From Apostichopus japonicus (Eukaryota > Echinodermata > Holothuroidea > Aspidochirotida > Stichopodidae), in NCBI RefSeq assembly GCF_037975245.1, contig NC_092562.1, forward strand, positions 19,002,054 to 19,066,053: a stretch of DNA of 64,000 nt. Reading direction: 5' to 3'. Both the position numbers and the translations under genes were made by a program. Shown in pieces: positions 1-15,666 of this stretch. How positions within the stretch are numbered: the stretch's first letter is position 1; every line of letters begins with the position of its first letter. Below the pieces are notes generated by a model. The model was given only the letters and a program-made list of their open reading frames with translations, made no database searches and was not told where the DNA came from.

Positions 1-2614
1 TCTGGAACGTTCGGAGTCTATTTGCTGTTTGGTTTGGTCCTGTTCGTGAGGGATATTTTTTTCTTCTCAGCATTCGTGACGGTGGAATGCTCCAAGTAGT
101 TTGAAGCTAGCGGTTTGACTTGCATTGACATTTCTTATAATATCAAGTTCATGAGATGAATCACTTTATTCATCGATGGTATAAGCAGGTAGTGTTGACA
201 TCAGAATAGTAAAGTCGTGACTATAGCCAAAAAAATTCTTTGAGATTTTCTGTTATTCTGGTTCTGAAAAGGAAGGATTTTCATTATATATAAATCAGAT
301 TGTTGATTCAAGTTACGCCAAAACGGAAAATATTGGCAGTCTGAAAATTCTTGCTTTGGAGAAGAAAAACAACAATTTTTCTCAATAATTCAGAGGTCGT
401 CGTCTTGTGTAAAGATCTTAGCTGGTGTATAATATAGGTGAGTTTTTTCTTGCTTGGTTTCATTGTTTGCTTTGGTATATTGGATTTGTATTGAATTGAA
501 AGGTTGCAATCATTAAAGGTTTCTCGACCATAATTCGGTAAAAACAAAACAATTAAAACAAGGCCAGGACCCACCCTTTTTTTGGGACTACAAGAGAAAT
601 ATACGTGGCACAATTCTTTCTCGTATAGAGTTTCGTAAGCCTGGTTGTATAATCAAGAGTTGAGAATGTGATCACAGAGTGGGGGAGGGGTGGGGAGGGG
701 TGGGGAGGGGTGGGGGAGGGGTGTTAAATTTCTGTCACAAGTACTCACATATTGTACAGTCTTGATGAATTGGGTTTCTTGTAAAATTAGTGTTCACATT
801 ATACTGTACCCATAGCTCGGACCATAGATATCTCTAAATTTATAATATAACACATAATTAAGACAATACACGTACTGCACAATCAGGCTCTTGTTAATTA
901 GCTATATCGCATGTATGGGAAGTAGGATGCATGTTATTGCCTTCTTTTGAAAACGGTACAACAACAAAAACTTCAGCCGTTTTGACAACATCGATCATAA
1001 AAGGACTAAATAAAACTTGCTGTCACACGCATTCCCTATGTATTCCCTCGACACGTCTTTATACAAAGGACATTTTATTAATGAGCATGATTGATTTAAG
1101 CTTTCGTCCAACAGCTCATGCAGTATGATTCAAATGAAGCGTATTTTGTAAAAACACGACTTCAGTAGAGAGGAAAAAATTACTGAAAATAAATTGTATT
1201 CTGTTGCTTTAATAATTCCTCCGCCTATATATATCATAACCACAAAAATTGATCAAGGGCGCAAACGCACATAACTGCTGCGGGGGGATTCAAATGTCGC
1301 GCTTGTTTTGCAAACAATTAATGCAAAACTTACCTATGAAGTGAGTGCAATGAGGCCTCGTGTTCAAAAGTCAAAAACAATAACAACTAAAAGCATAAAT
1401 TCACCGAATATTATCTTTATCAGCTCCGCTACGGTTTCCTCCCATCAATGGCCCCATGATTATGACGGATTTTGATGAACCCCCCCCCCCCCCCCAGATT
1501 TGTTGTGTGACCTCATGTGTACCTTAATAATATCACTTCATCTATATATCGGCATGCATGGTACATCAATAATGTATAAAATGCATCCGACATTTTTGCT
1601 GTCATTTAAACAAAAGTTTGGTCGAACACCCATTTTCTAAAGAAACAGAAGTTTTTTTTCCCCAAAAATTGTCGTTTGATTGTTTGGCGAACAAATGCAT
1701 AAAAAGGTGTCCATCTAAGTTAGATCAATGAAAAAGAATATTTGTTTTATTTTGAGGACGCCAGATGTAAAAAAATTGTCACCGAAAATAACCTTCAGAT
1801 TTTGTTTTTATGCTTCATCTGTTGATATCATTAGGTTATTTTCTGGGGCCTCAGGTATTATTCAAACACCTGCATATTTCGACATCCCCATGGGTGCTTT
1901 ATACAGACCGTCCATCGTTCAATTGGTACACTAAGATTACCATATATTTTTACGTTTTGTGTGTGTGTGTGTGTGAGTGTGTGTTTTTTTTCATATCTGT
2001 CTTTGCTTAAACTTTAAAGTTAATGTTATTCGCTGTTTTTGTGGTTTTTTTCTTTCGTTTTTGTTTTGTCATTTTTGTTTTGATATAGGCTATAGGCATA
2101 GGCTATAGTTCTAGCCGAAGTAAGCCATCCAAAACGCTATATAGCAGGTCATATATAGCCATCTAATACATAACACCTTATCAATTTTGGAGTGTGCGTG
2201 AACTTGTCTTCATGCAATCACGATCCTAGGGATATTATTAAACAAATAACAAATATTCTCTGTTTTTGTTGTTGGTTTTTCTCCCCCCCCCCCCTCCCCT
2301 CACCCCCTCTCGTCGTTACTTCAAAGGAATTGTTTTGCTTATCTGGGACGGCAGGTCGTTTCTGATGTTTAAACCGAACTGTACCGTTTTCTTTACGTTT
2401 ATGTCCCAGAAATGTCCTTTCCTTTTCTAGATTTGTCTGTCCAAGAATCGTTTTGGTCAATATGACAATAACACGTAAATTCTCAATCGAATAATTTGGG
2501 AGATTGAAGTGATTTGCATTATCAGGTTGGTTGACCTTTTTGGTTTGCAACTTATACAATACGATTGGAGAGTCGAAAAACACTCTAAGAATGACTCGAC
2601 GGTGAAAACAATAA
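1..2614. other. Non-coding stretch, left edge
   Basis: No supportable exon was seen on either strand. The open frames here are short, lack recognisable domains and are not linked by convincing splice signals. The stretch is AT-rich with short homopolymer C and T runs, for example a C run near 1482-1495 and another near 2283-2294. It has a G-rich minisatellite at 680-722 (listed separately) and a short (GT)n tract near 1959-1985. Confidence 0.6.
680..722 (+). repeat. G-rich minisatellite, G-quadruplex potential
   Basis: About four imperfect copies of a 10-base TGGGGAGGGG unit. Runs of four or more G recur every five bases, so one strand could fold as a G-quadruplex. No gene is nearby. Confidence 0.75.
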
Positions 2615-2780
2615 GGGGTTAATCAACGGTCTAGCGTGCGTTACTCACAGGATTAATGCACGATCGGGGGATAATGCAAGCGATACACGAGGGCGGAGCC
2701 CGAGTGCATCCAGCGATAGCATTAACACCCGGAGTGCATTAATCATGTGAGTAACGCACGCTACACCGTTGATTAACCCC
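2615..2780. repeat. Foldback (long inverted repeat) element
   Basis: A near-perfect hairpin. The left arm begins GGGGTTAATCAACGGT, continues through GCGTGCGTTACTCACA and ends GATTAATGCAC. The right arm is its reverse complement, ending CCGTTGATTAACCCC at 2780. Arms are about 47-50 bases with only a few mismatches, and the loop is about 65 bases. Part of the arm (CCGTGCGTTACTCACAGGAT) recurs at about 2883-2903, outside the hairpin. The structure fits a MITE or foldback transposon. I could not assign a superfamily or a clear target duplication. Confidence 0.75.
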
Positions 2781-5049
2781 GTTCATTCATACACTACCAT
2801 TTGTGTGGGGGAAAAATCATAAAACAAAACATTTTTGGTTACATATAACCAAAGATTTATTAAAGTGATGCCCCGTAATTTTACCGTGCGTTACTCACAG
2901 GATTAACCACGGTCAGCTGACCTGAATGGACCAATAGGATTTAGGTATCTTTACTAAGTATGAATGAATAAAAGATCAACCAGTGTGTGAGATGTTTATC
3001 TATTTGATGCTAAAATTAGAATTTAATTAGTATTTGACCTCCAAATGTTGCCTGGCATGCTAAATAATTGCTCAACCTCCAAGGAGATCCCTTACCCGAC
3101 TTAATGATTGTTAGCTATGCATCATTATAACGCATTGGAAATTAAATGTCTTCATGAGAAAAACAAAAAGGTTTTTTTAACCTTATAAGAGATGAAATCC
3201 TGAATGGTGGCTTTGAGTATGAGAGAATATGTTTTTGAAATGGATTTGTAGAAGCAATACTTTTATACTCTAAACAGAACTTGTTATGCAATTGCCTATA
3301 AGTGGGTACGTACGTGTGTGTCCATGTGGTGGTGCACATGCATGAACACACGCGCTTACACGTGTCTAACAAACTAGTACAAGTTTTTGAAGCACGACAC
3401 GTGCGTAAAATTATAAACAAAAAATCAATATATATTCAAGAAATCATCGTTTATATGTAAACAAGTTGCATACCGTTCAACTGTATAAGGCTGCCCAAAA
3501 CTTGCAAATAAGACTAATTACCAATTGTCGAATATGTCACTTCTTGCTAATTACCTATTGTTTGACAGTTTGGGCATTTAAGCCACCTGCGCTATAGGCC
3601 TATGTGCCAAACCCGTGCATGTAAACGTGTATATGTGTGTTTTGTTATGTTCTGTGTATGTGGTATACGTCATAATCAAATGTCGTAGAAAGAGAAAAAA
3701 ATACATTTGAATTACCTGAAGAAGAGGAAGGAAACGGAATCAAGATGGTGTAAGATTGGCACCTTATGTTGGATAAATGTTTAGGTTCTGTATCAGGGAC
3801 GGATCTAGGATTTTATAAAGGGCGGGTGGACCGTTTATAGGTCGTTGAAGCCATCCCCCCCCCCAGTGAAAATGTAGATTTTAGACGTGAAATGGTGTAT
3901 TGTGGTGCATGTTAAGGCTATATGTATATCTACGCCAGTCTGACCTGAGAAGAGTTTACAGAATAGGTAAATTTGAAGGCAGGCAGAGGGGGGGGGGGGG
4001 GAATGGGTAGATAAATTGGGTAGAGACTTTCTCACTAATCCGACCAAAGTTCATCTCTTTCCCTGAACAAATATAAAAGGCTTAAAACCCGTAACCAGTA
4101 TAATCCCCAAGAGAATCGGATGAGTTGATAAAAACATCTATATATCCTATACGGTGTTAGTCGTAATTCCATGATCAAACCTAATTCCTATCAAGCATAA
4201 AGGCAAACGTTACTTTTTACGTTTCTCGTCGCTCACATCATATCCGAATTGGATTTGTCTATATACCAGCTCGCAGGCGTCTCATTCAATAACAGGTCGA
4301 TAAATCAACACGGAGCAAATAACAAAAGAAAAGGAAAATTCCGGAATTCGATGCATACACAGGATCTACAAGCAATGTGTCTCCAAATGGAAACGTGGCT
4401 TTCCTTTTTCAGTTTTATATTCTTGCTTCTCAAGGACGAAACTTATGAATAGAAAAAAAAAGTTATATAAACAAAAAAATAATAATATCTTCGGTTACTA
4501 ACCTATACCCACAATGCCATGCGATGTTGATGACGCCATCATATGATCAATCAACTATATATAGCTCGGTTAGGTTTGTTGTTTGAGAATTGAGATTGGT
4601 CTAGCTCAAATTTGAACGAAAGAAATTAAACTCTGCACTTTTGCCTGATTTTAAAAACAGGTCGTCGATCTGAGGAGAAACGAGATGGTGGAGGGTGGGG
4701 GAGGAGTGATAGGAGGAGGGGGCATCATCAGCCACGAGAAAACTCTTCTCCATGCACGTGACGCTGTTAGTTGTAAAATGTTAACCTTGTATACTGCAGT
4801 TTTCTGTACTCGTTAGGGAACTTAGTAATGGGAAGCAATTAGAATCATATCTTGATGATACCGAACTTCAATTGTTTTTTGTTTTTTTGTTTTTTTGAGA
4901 GAGAGAAAGAGAGAGGTGGGTGGAGAGAGAGAGGTGGGTGGAGATTTACTCAAGTATATCAAGGATAGGCTATTTCAAGAGGTTTATCGACGTTTTGGCT
5001 ATAATATCACAGATTGGTTTCTGGAGAATCGTGACACTGCTGTCGTCTG

Positions 5050-5131
<82 letters not shown>

Positions 5132-6949
5132 CTACACCGTGCGCATTGATCGCATGATTGTAAGCCCTTGATGTGTATACGACAGAGACTGATGGGCTTG
5201 TGGTCATGTTAGGCGACAAAAACTATCTCTGCATCTCTTGTTTTGCTCAAACAAAAACCTCAATGGTTTTAATTAGTAATTGCCTAGATAAATTTTTTAA
5301 ATATTTTCAGATCTCTAGAGTCATTAACTCTAAAGACTCCAGTTAACAAATTACAGTTAAAGGGGATTACAGAATCTTTCACTACAGTAATAATCCCCAC
5401 ACCCCCACCCTCACCCCCACCCCAAAGGGCAAAACAAAACAAACAATAGAAATAAATCAAACCTAAACTAGTTTACAAAGGGTAAACACATATGAAAAAA
5501 GTGTCGTGTTCGAGTAGAAAGGAAGCTCTCTGGTTTGATACGTGGCTAAATGTCTTTCCAGCAGCCTAATAGGAATTTTCTACCGAGAAATTAACCCTAC
5601 GTATAACATACAATGAAATTCCACGACATTTATTACGACACCTGAGCCATGGCTATTTAATTATTTCTCCGACACATAACACTCGATAATATATGTCTTT
5701 GTTTCATTTGTATATCACAATTTGCAATTGAAGTATAACCATATATCACTAAGGTTTACATTTTCCCTTAGCAATCTCCCTTGGTGAGCGATAATTACCA
5801 TAAGTTTTTCTTCAATTTTGATCTTCATGTTCAAGCTGAGGAGGCGGGGCGAGCGGAAGAGGGGGGGGGGGTGGGGGATTGGGGAGAGGAATTAAGACGA
5901 GTAGGTATAAAGGAACTGTCGTACACCCTTTAATCAGTCCCGTTCTATTTGTATCAAGTAATTTCACTCCACCAAGAAGCTTGGACAAAGCACTGTTCTA
6001 CTGCTTTGTAATATTATCGACACGTCTGGAAAGTCTTGATTTTTTTTTCTTTTCTTCAAATCTGTTTTGGATGTCTTTCACTTCATCATTGTATACATAT
6101 TTTAAAATATTAATGAAGACTCGAAAGTATCTTGCCCTGCTGTTGATATACAATAGCAAGAGTGTACTTAACCTTCATTTATATTCTTTCAACGGTGTGA
6201 ATGGAGAGGCTATTTTCCACACAAAAAAAAAATACTGCCCAACAAGACTCGTCTGATTATCAAGATAGATTTAGCAACCATCCTATATATCATGTGCATT
6301 AGTTTGTATCATATATGCTTAGACGCCTATCATTATATCCACTTATTTTATGATCGATAAGACATAGGTCCCTGGGCATTGTGTTGCCATGGGTAACATA
6401 GATCGTGACGTCACTACGAACTAAAAGGTATAATAAGAACGAACGGAAAAACACAGTCAAAACAAAGCATTTGGGATTAGCATATTCTAAACAATGTTTA
6501 TAATAGCCCGTATCTCATTAGAGTGCGCTAGCATAGTAAATCGAAAACTTAACATGTTCGATGCATTACTTGTAGTGCTTATATTCAGGAAGGGAGAGGG
6601 GAAGTGGGAAGGGAGATGGGTAGGGGGTATACAGAGGGGAGAGGAGAACGTGAAACAGCGAAGATAACGTGAACTTTGACTGTTGGATTTGAATTACGCC
6701 GTGGTCTGTTTTAGATACAATGCAGTAATACCTTTCTGCAATACCTTATTATGCAAAGAAAAAGGAAAAAATTTCATCATATTGAGTAAAATGTAAACCA
6801 AGTTCTTGGATATGTTACCCACACCCCCCCCCCCATTTTTTTTTTAAGATTTTCGTTTTATGGATTCATATGAATTTGCATGCATAAAGTCAACGGAGAC
6901 ATTTTCTTGAAAAGTGGTAAAGCTATATAAAAAACATAACATGCACTCA
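2781..6949. other. Non-coding stretch with simple repeats
   Basis: No supportable gene. It holds an (AT)n array (5053-5130), a GA-rich tract near 4896-4943, and a sequence starting near 3794 (CAGGGACGGATCTAGGATTT) that resembles a hAT-type terminus, although I found no partner end. Short open frames over the AT array are products of the repeat. Confidence 0.6.
5053..5130. repeat. (AT)n microsatellite
   Basis: An uninterrupted TA dinucleotide array of about 78 bases. It creates spurious open frames coding alternating Tyr and Ile on both strands. Confidence 0.95.
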
Positions 6950-7125
6950 CTACAGTGGAATGACGACCTTCCTTACTGGTTTCGAACATCTGGACGTACA
7001 TTCAGCGTCCATGTCCTAGTTGGTTAGGGTGTCCGCATATAAAGCGGGAGGCCCAGGTTCGAATCCCAGTAGAGGCTGGAAGATTTCTTCACAGTTCGGG
7101 TTTTTCCAAATCATTGCCATTTCAA
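6950..7125 (+). mobile_element. tRNA-related SINE copy 1
   Basis: A head (CTACAGTGGAATGACGACC) is followed by a tRNA-like core at about 7005-7075. The core has an A-box-like segment with TAGTTGGTTAGGG and a canonical B box (GGTTCGAATCC). An anticodon-like stem CCGC/GCGG surrounds a seven-base loop ATATAAA. It is followed by GCTGGAAG and a unique tail that runs straight into an (AT)n array at 7126. Two related copies lie at about 9984 and 32187. The copies are diverged and lie in unrelated contexts, so this is a dispersed repeat rather than a working tRNA gene. Confidence 0.75.
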
Positions 7126-7171
7126 ATATATATATATATATATAAATATATATATATATAATACATATATA

Positions 7172-7203
<32 letters not shown>

Positions 7204-7205
7204 AT
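7126..7205. repeat. Interrupted (AT)n microsatellite abutting a SINE
   Basis: A TA-rich array with interruptions (AATATA, TACATATA, TATGTATA). It begins exactly where the unique tail of SINE copy 1 ends. Confidence 0.9.
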
Positions 7206-9517
<2,312 letters not shown>

Positions 9518-9887
9518 CAAACAAATCGCTATATAATGCCGAATTTCTATCCTCAACAAACTGTCTGTTCGTACATTAGCCCCTGATGACTTGTGTAATT
9601 GCCGGATTCCGTCTCAAAAGTCCTCCTTCAAATTAACGATAAGAGGTTTAGCTCTTTCTCTTGGCTGTTCCGTGTCGGTGGGAATATAATTTACATATAC
9701 GAAGCGAGTGTACAAGATATTAAGCTATCAAGTGTATTGTATACTCAGGCTGTATCCAAGAAATGACCCAATTAAGATTTACAATGTATTATGTACATAA
9801 TTATCTCTCGCGCCTCATCGCATATGTATATCCGAAAGAAAGAAAAAATGGCGGGACGGACTAATGAAGGTTTAGTAGAGGAGGCGC

Positions 9888-10210
<323 letters not shown>

Positions 10211-10437
10211 TTTCATCACCATCCGCTAACCAGCTCCGCAGAATGTAAATTTTCTGACTTCTAGAATAAAAAACCAGCGACCCCCCCACCCCACCCCCGT
10301 TATTTTTATAGAACCGTGAACAGTACATAAAGTGTTTTTATTTCCAAAATGAAAGGGGATGAGTGGGGGAGGAGCGGGGAATAGAAAAGAAAAACCCATA
10401 ACAAAACCAGAGAAAGAAGCCAAATAAAGCGAAAAAT

Positions 10438-10655
10438 AATAGGACTTCTTGTCGTGAAATTTTAGATACCAAAGCTGTTTTTTGCAATAAATCGTAGGTC
10501 TATACATATTATGCAGAAGTAAGTTGAAAATTTCATTTAAAAAAAACAAATAGGACTTTTTGACGTGAAATGTTAGACACCAACGTTATTTGTTGCAACA
10601 AATCGTTTAAGCCTATACATATTATAATGCAGATTGTTAGTTGAAATGGCATGAT
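10438..10655. repeat. Tandem duplication, about 111-bp unit
   Basis: Two direct copies, about 10438-10549 and 10550-10655. Each opens with a TAGGACTT motif, then GACGTGAAAT or GTCGTGAAAT, then a TTGCAA(T/C)AAATCGT block and CTATACATATTAT. Identity looks around 80 percent by eye. The unit has no recognised family. Confidence 0.65.
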
Positions 10656-12026
<1,371 letters not shown>

Positions 12027-12537
12027 GCTCTATAAGCGTTACTTTGTAAAAAAACTAACTTTATTACGCAATTAATAAGGCTATGGCCATATAGTGCATC
12101 AATGTTGGCCGACAAAATATGCTAGAATAGAATCAAATTGACGGTTACTTATGCTTAAACATTACAAAAAACTGAGAATGCCATTTTAACACCATATTTT
12201 ATTCGTTTACTTGAACAGTGCTGAATTTTTGGGGGAATTATATAGGCAAATCACGAACCTCTCGGTTACGCATGCTTTTGACAAAGTCGCAGTGACTTTA
12301 TGCTAATATTTTTTAATCATGCTGGTTGTGACGTTTTGAGATATTGACATGTAATTTATATAGAGCTAATTATTTTTATATATTCCTAAATGTAATCATT
12401 TTAAATCGGCTCACAAGGAATCTCCCCGATCTTGAACCTGTGTTTTCAAAATTACAATTTTTGTCTACCAAGTGTTACAGGTATATACCGTCCTAGTATA
12501 TCCACACTACAGAGGGGCGTCGCGTAACAGATTAATG

Positions 12538-12952
12538 CAGGATTTCCCTAACTTTACCCCCCCCCCACGAACCCCCTGTGGATGTCACAGTTGTCGACGA
12601 ACCCCCAACATTTCGAGACTCGATCTGATTCATTATTATACTATAGTATACGCATAACAGTGCTTCGTAAAAGATCAAGTTCAAAGTTTAATATTGTTAA
12701 TGAAAAAACACAAGAGATGAACAAATATTTCATAATTCAGTTATTTATCGCATGCACGCATGGTACGGTACTACTATGGCAACATACCCGTATGGAACGC
12801 GAAAAGAGTTTGTCGATAGCTACGACTTTTGTCCATTACTAAATTATATGATATATCAGATTTTATTTCAACAAAAAGGACTCTAGTGTTGACTTTCAGA
12901 AACGTCTCATGAACCTCCTGGGGGTTCATGCACCCCAGTTAGGGAATCCCTG
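12538..12952. mobile_element. hAT-type MITE with near-perfect 8-bp TSD
   Basis: The left end reads CAGGATTTCCCTAACTTTAC. The right end, reverse complemented, reads CAGGGATTCCCTAACTGGGG. Together they give imperfect terminal inverted repeats of about 16 bases, of the CAG..TTCCCTAACTG type common in hAT elements. Flanking octamers are GATTAATG (12530-12537) and GATGAATG (12953-12960), a 7 of 8 match as expected for hAT target duplications. The 415-bp interior has C-rich sub-terminal tracts and no transposase frame, so it is non-autonomous. Confidence 0.8.
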
Positions 12953-12960
12953 GATGAATG

Positions 12961-15036
12961 CAATTTGAAGTGAAGTATAAAGATGAAAGGTATAGAAATT
13001 TCAACTATGCTGTTATTTGCTTTGTGTACTGTTGAACGTTATCAGCTTCACATTATTCTGTGGCCTCATCAACAGTAAAGGTTCCTGTTACCGACGCTAT
13101 AGTAAAGCCACGTTAGTAATATTGCTAGGGCTGCTTCCCAAGTTTACGGTAACAATTCACTGATGAATTCTATCACAATCTCCCTCAGGCTCAGCAGTCA
13201 AGTTCGTTAAAAATTCGTTGACAATATTGCACGACATGTGTTGGAGAATCGATGGAGAATCTCGCGGAAAAAAAAATAAAACGGTGAATTTATGAAGCGA
13301 ACGTTGATCACGAGTATAGCATCGTGAATGATTTTTAGCAGCGAGTTATCAGACACCACTGATACATATGGTGAATTTTGTTAGTGCGCGAGCTCATTAG
13401 GCTAGACATTACTCATATTATTAGTGGCATGGCAATCCAGCGTGGCTATATCATAAAAGGCTATCTGCGAATGTGATGCGTTTGTCAACGCGTCGTCGAA
13501 AATGTTACTATACGCGTCGTCGAAATTAACAACGTGATAAATGGAATAATGTGATCAAGTTATAAGAGAAGACGTTGCCATATAACTTCGGGGGAGGGGG
13601 GGGGGGATTTGTCAGTAGATAAGGCCTCGGTTTGTAGTGTATATAAACCGAACATGATGCACGCAAAACTCTACACTTCTGCAATTACAATTGCAGGCTT
13701 TCGAAGCATCGTGCTGTAGGATTATGGATCGCGTAGTCGAATTTAGACTAGTACCGATTCTCGTGATGTACGCGTTTGTCGTAGACAGACATTATGGCCA
13801 CATTGGCGTCCCATAGACACGTCGTTCCCAAGTATTATTCTAGGACCACCTTGATCCCTGATGATTCAGACTAAGGTTTGTAATCATCCCGGGTCTCCGG
13901 ATGTGATCCACCCCGATGTTCAACACTCGGGGAAATTAATCTGTAGCAGAGGATCCGATCCAGATCTGACCCAACCTCTGCTCTTTCTCTAGCGTGAAAG
14001 ACGGCCTTAAACTACGGTCTTGCAGATTATTATGCGTTTTAATCTTTCATTGCATTTTAGCTGGTTGATGAAATATTGTCGTACATTCGTTCCATGTGTC
14101 CCATCTAAATTGGGGTCAAATTCACCCGACCTCTTAGGAAGCTTCTCATAGAAGTTGAGATGCCGCGCGCGTGTCCGATCCGTTGTGACAGTGCAACATC
14201 TTCCCCCTCCCCCTCTCCTCCCCCGTCCACATCCCAAGTAATTTTATATATATACTGGGGATGTTCTAAAATAATAACATAACTCTCCCTTTTTTAACTA
14301 ACGTATCTCTGGTTCTACGTTACAGTGTTGAATCTCCTCTACTTTTAACGAACAATATTTGTAAGAACTACGTGGTTTATTGATAAAAGGAATATTTTAT
14401 TTCCATTTGTTCAAATAAAGTTTAAAAAACACTTTCCTGAAGAATTTATTGATACTGCTTGAACGCCAAGGAAGCATAATTACCTGAATACCTGAATTTA
14501 GGAACCATTTTAATAATTATGTAAGTTTCTAATCTAGTACACTGCAGAACAAACATTCCGCTGTTTTTTTTTCGGTGACATTATATTATGTCGGATCAAA
14601 GAAGCTGTTTGTTACTCAAAAGTATTACGAAAAATGACATAATCGGCTGCCGACGAAAGGAGAGAAACGAATTATTGTAAAACAACAAATACAACGCCTT
14701 TGTTTTCAGTTTTTTAGGTTTCTCATTTCAATCCGATTACCTAGTACCAGATTTAGTTTAATTAAATACTAGTTTTCTGAATGGCTTGGTTCTGAAGGGG
14801 GATAAATTATTAAGATACTGAAACCTTAAGAGAGAAAAATAACTCAGTTGGTTTTGGATGAGATAACTTGTAAAATTTATCACTGAAACTTGACTACCTG
14901 GTAACTTGTTTTGAAAAACAAACACGAGAAAACCTAATTGGCTTTTAGTTAGTTAATTAGTTATTGTATTGTCGTATTTGAAGTAAAAAACAAAAATTAA
15001 TGTTGGCTTTGTTTCTTTTTCTTTTGTATTTTACAG
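12961..15036. other. Region upstream of the DIRAS gene
   Basis: No coding exon was seen. Because the coding exon at 15070 starts just after a splice acceptor, a 5' untranslated exon and promoter should lie somewhere upstream. Locally GC-richer sequence with many CG dinucleotides (about 13300-14250) is the most promising place. A TATATAAA box lies at 13640-13647. The donor of the upstream exon could not be fixed from sequence alone. Confidence 0.4.
13640..13647 (+). promoter_or_regulatory. Candidate TATA box upstream of DIRAS
   Basis: TATATAAA in a locally GC-richer stretch 1.4 kb upstream of the DIRAS coding exon and on the same strand. This is a speculative assignment, since AT-rich sequence produces such boxes by chance. 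Confidence 0.2.
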
Positions 15037-15069
15037 CTTCCTCGGGACCGTAGCATTCGTCTGAGAGTC
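15037..15069 (+). other. 5' UTR part of the DIRAS coding exon
   Basis: The acceptor at 15035-15036 follows a T-rich tract (GTTTCTTTTTCTTTTG). The 33 bases between it and the ATG hold no other ATG. This supports 15070 as the start and implies an upstream non-coding exon. Confidence 0.7.
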
Positions 15070-15666
15070 ATGCCTGAGCAGAGTAACGATTACCGCGTAG
15101 CGGTGTTCGGTGCAGGCGGTGTCGGTAAAAGTTCACTGGTTTTACGGTTTGTCCGAGGGACCTTCCGCGAGACATACATCCCAACAATTGAGGACACTTA
15201 CAGACAGGTTATTAGTTGTAATAAGAACGTCTGCACGCTCCAAATCACCGACACGACAGGTTCGCATCAATTTCCCGCCATGCAACGCCTGTCGATCAGC
15301 AAAGGCCACGCCTTCATTCTAGTCTATTCTATTACGAGCCGTCAGTCTTTGGAGGAGTTGAAACCGATCTACGATATCATTTGTGAGACCAAGGGCGATG
15401 TAGACAACATACCTGTGATGTTAGTAGGTAATAAATGCGATGACCCGAACCGAGAGGTCAGTATACAGCAAGGCATGGAACAAGCGAAAGCATGGAACTG
15501 CGCGTTCTTAGAGACATCTGCTAAAACTAATTACAATGTGAAGGAATTATTCCAAGACCTCCTTCAACTGGAAAAGCGTAGAACAATGAGTTTACATCTG
15601 GAGACTAAGAAGACTAAATCCCAGAAAAGGCGGGAAAAACTGAAGGGCAAATGTTCTATTATGTGA
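15070..15666 (+). CDS. DIRAS: DIRAS-type Ras-family small GTPase
   Basis: A 198-residue Ras-superfamily GTPase of the DIRAS (Di-Ras/Rig) group, which in vertebrates are membrane-tethered, mostly GTP-bound antagonists of Ras-type signalling. Motifs seen: P-loop GAGGVGKS (14-21), switch I with YIPTIEDTY (Thr39), switch [17 protein letters not shown] (61-75), NKCD (121-124), ETSAK (148-152), a polybasic tail (about 180-194) and a C-terminal CSIM box (195-198) predicted to be prenylated. As in the family, the position of Ras Gln61 is not Gln (here Ser65) and DTAG is DTTG, which predicts weak GTP hydrolysis. Length matches vertebrate DIRAS1/2 at about 198-199. The coding sequence is uninterrupted. 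A strong acceptor (TTTTGTATTTTACAG ending at 15036) lies 33 bases before the ATG, so a 5' untranslated exon is expected. DIRAS1 versus DIRAS2 orthology is not resolved. Confidence 0.95.
   Translation: MPEQSNDYRVAVFGAGGVGKSSLVLRFVRGTFRETYIPTIEDTYRQVISCNKNVCTLQITDTTGSHQFPAMQRLSISKGHAFILVYSITSRQSLEELKPIYDIICETKGDVDNIPVMLVGNKCDDPNREVSIQQGMEQAKAWNCAFLETSAKTNYNVKELFQDLLQLEKRRTMSLHLETKKTKSQKRREKLKGKCSIM

Noticed and set aside
4895..5171. Open frames encoding Tyr-Ile repeats over (AT)n arrays (here and at 9.8, 11.9 and 19.3 kb)
   Set aside because: Produced by the dinucleotide repeat in every frame and on both strands.
7005..7075. Functional tRNA gene
   Set aside because: Three diverged copies share non-tRNA head and tail sequence. 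Acceptor pairing is imperfect and two copies carry indels in the body. A dispersed SINE explains all of this.
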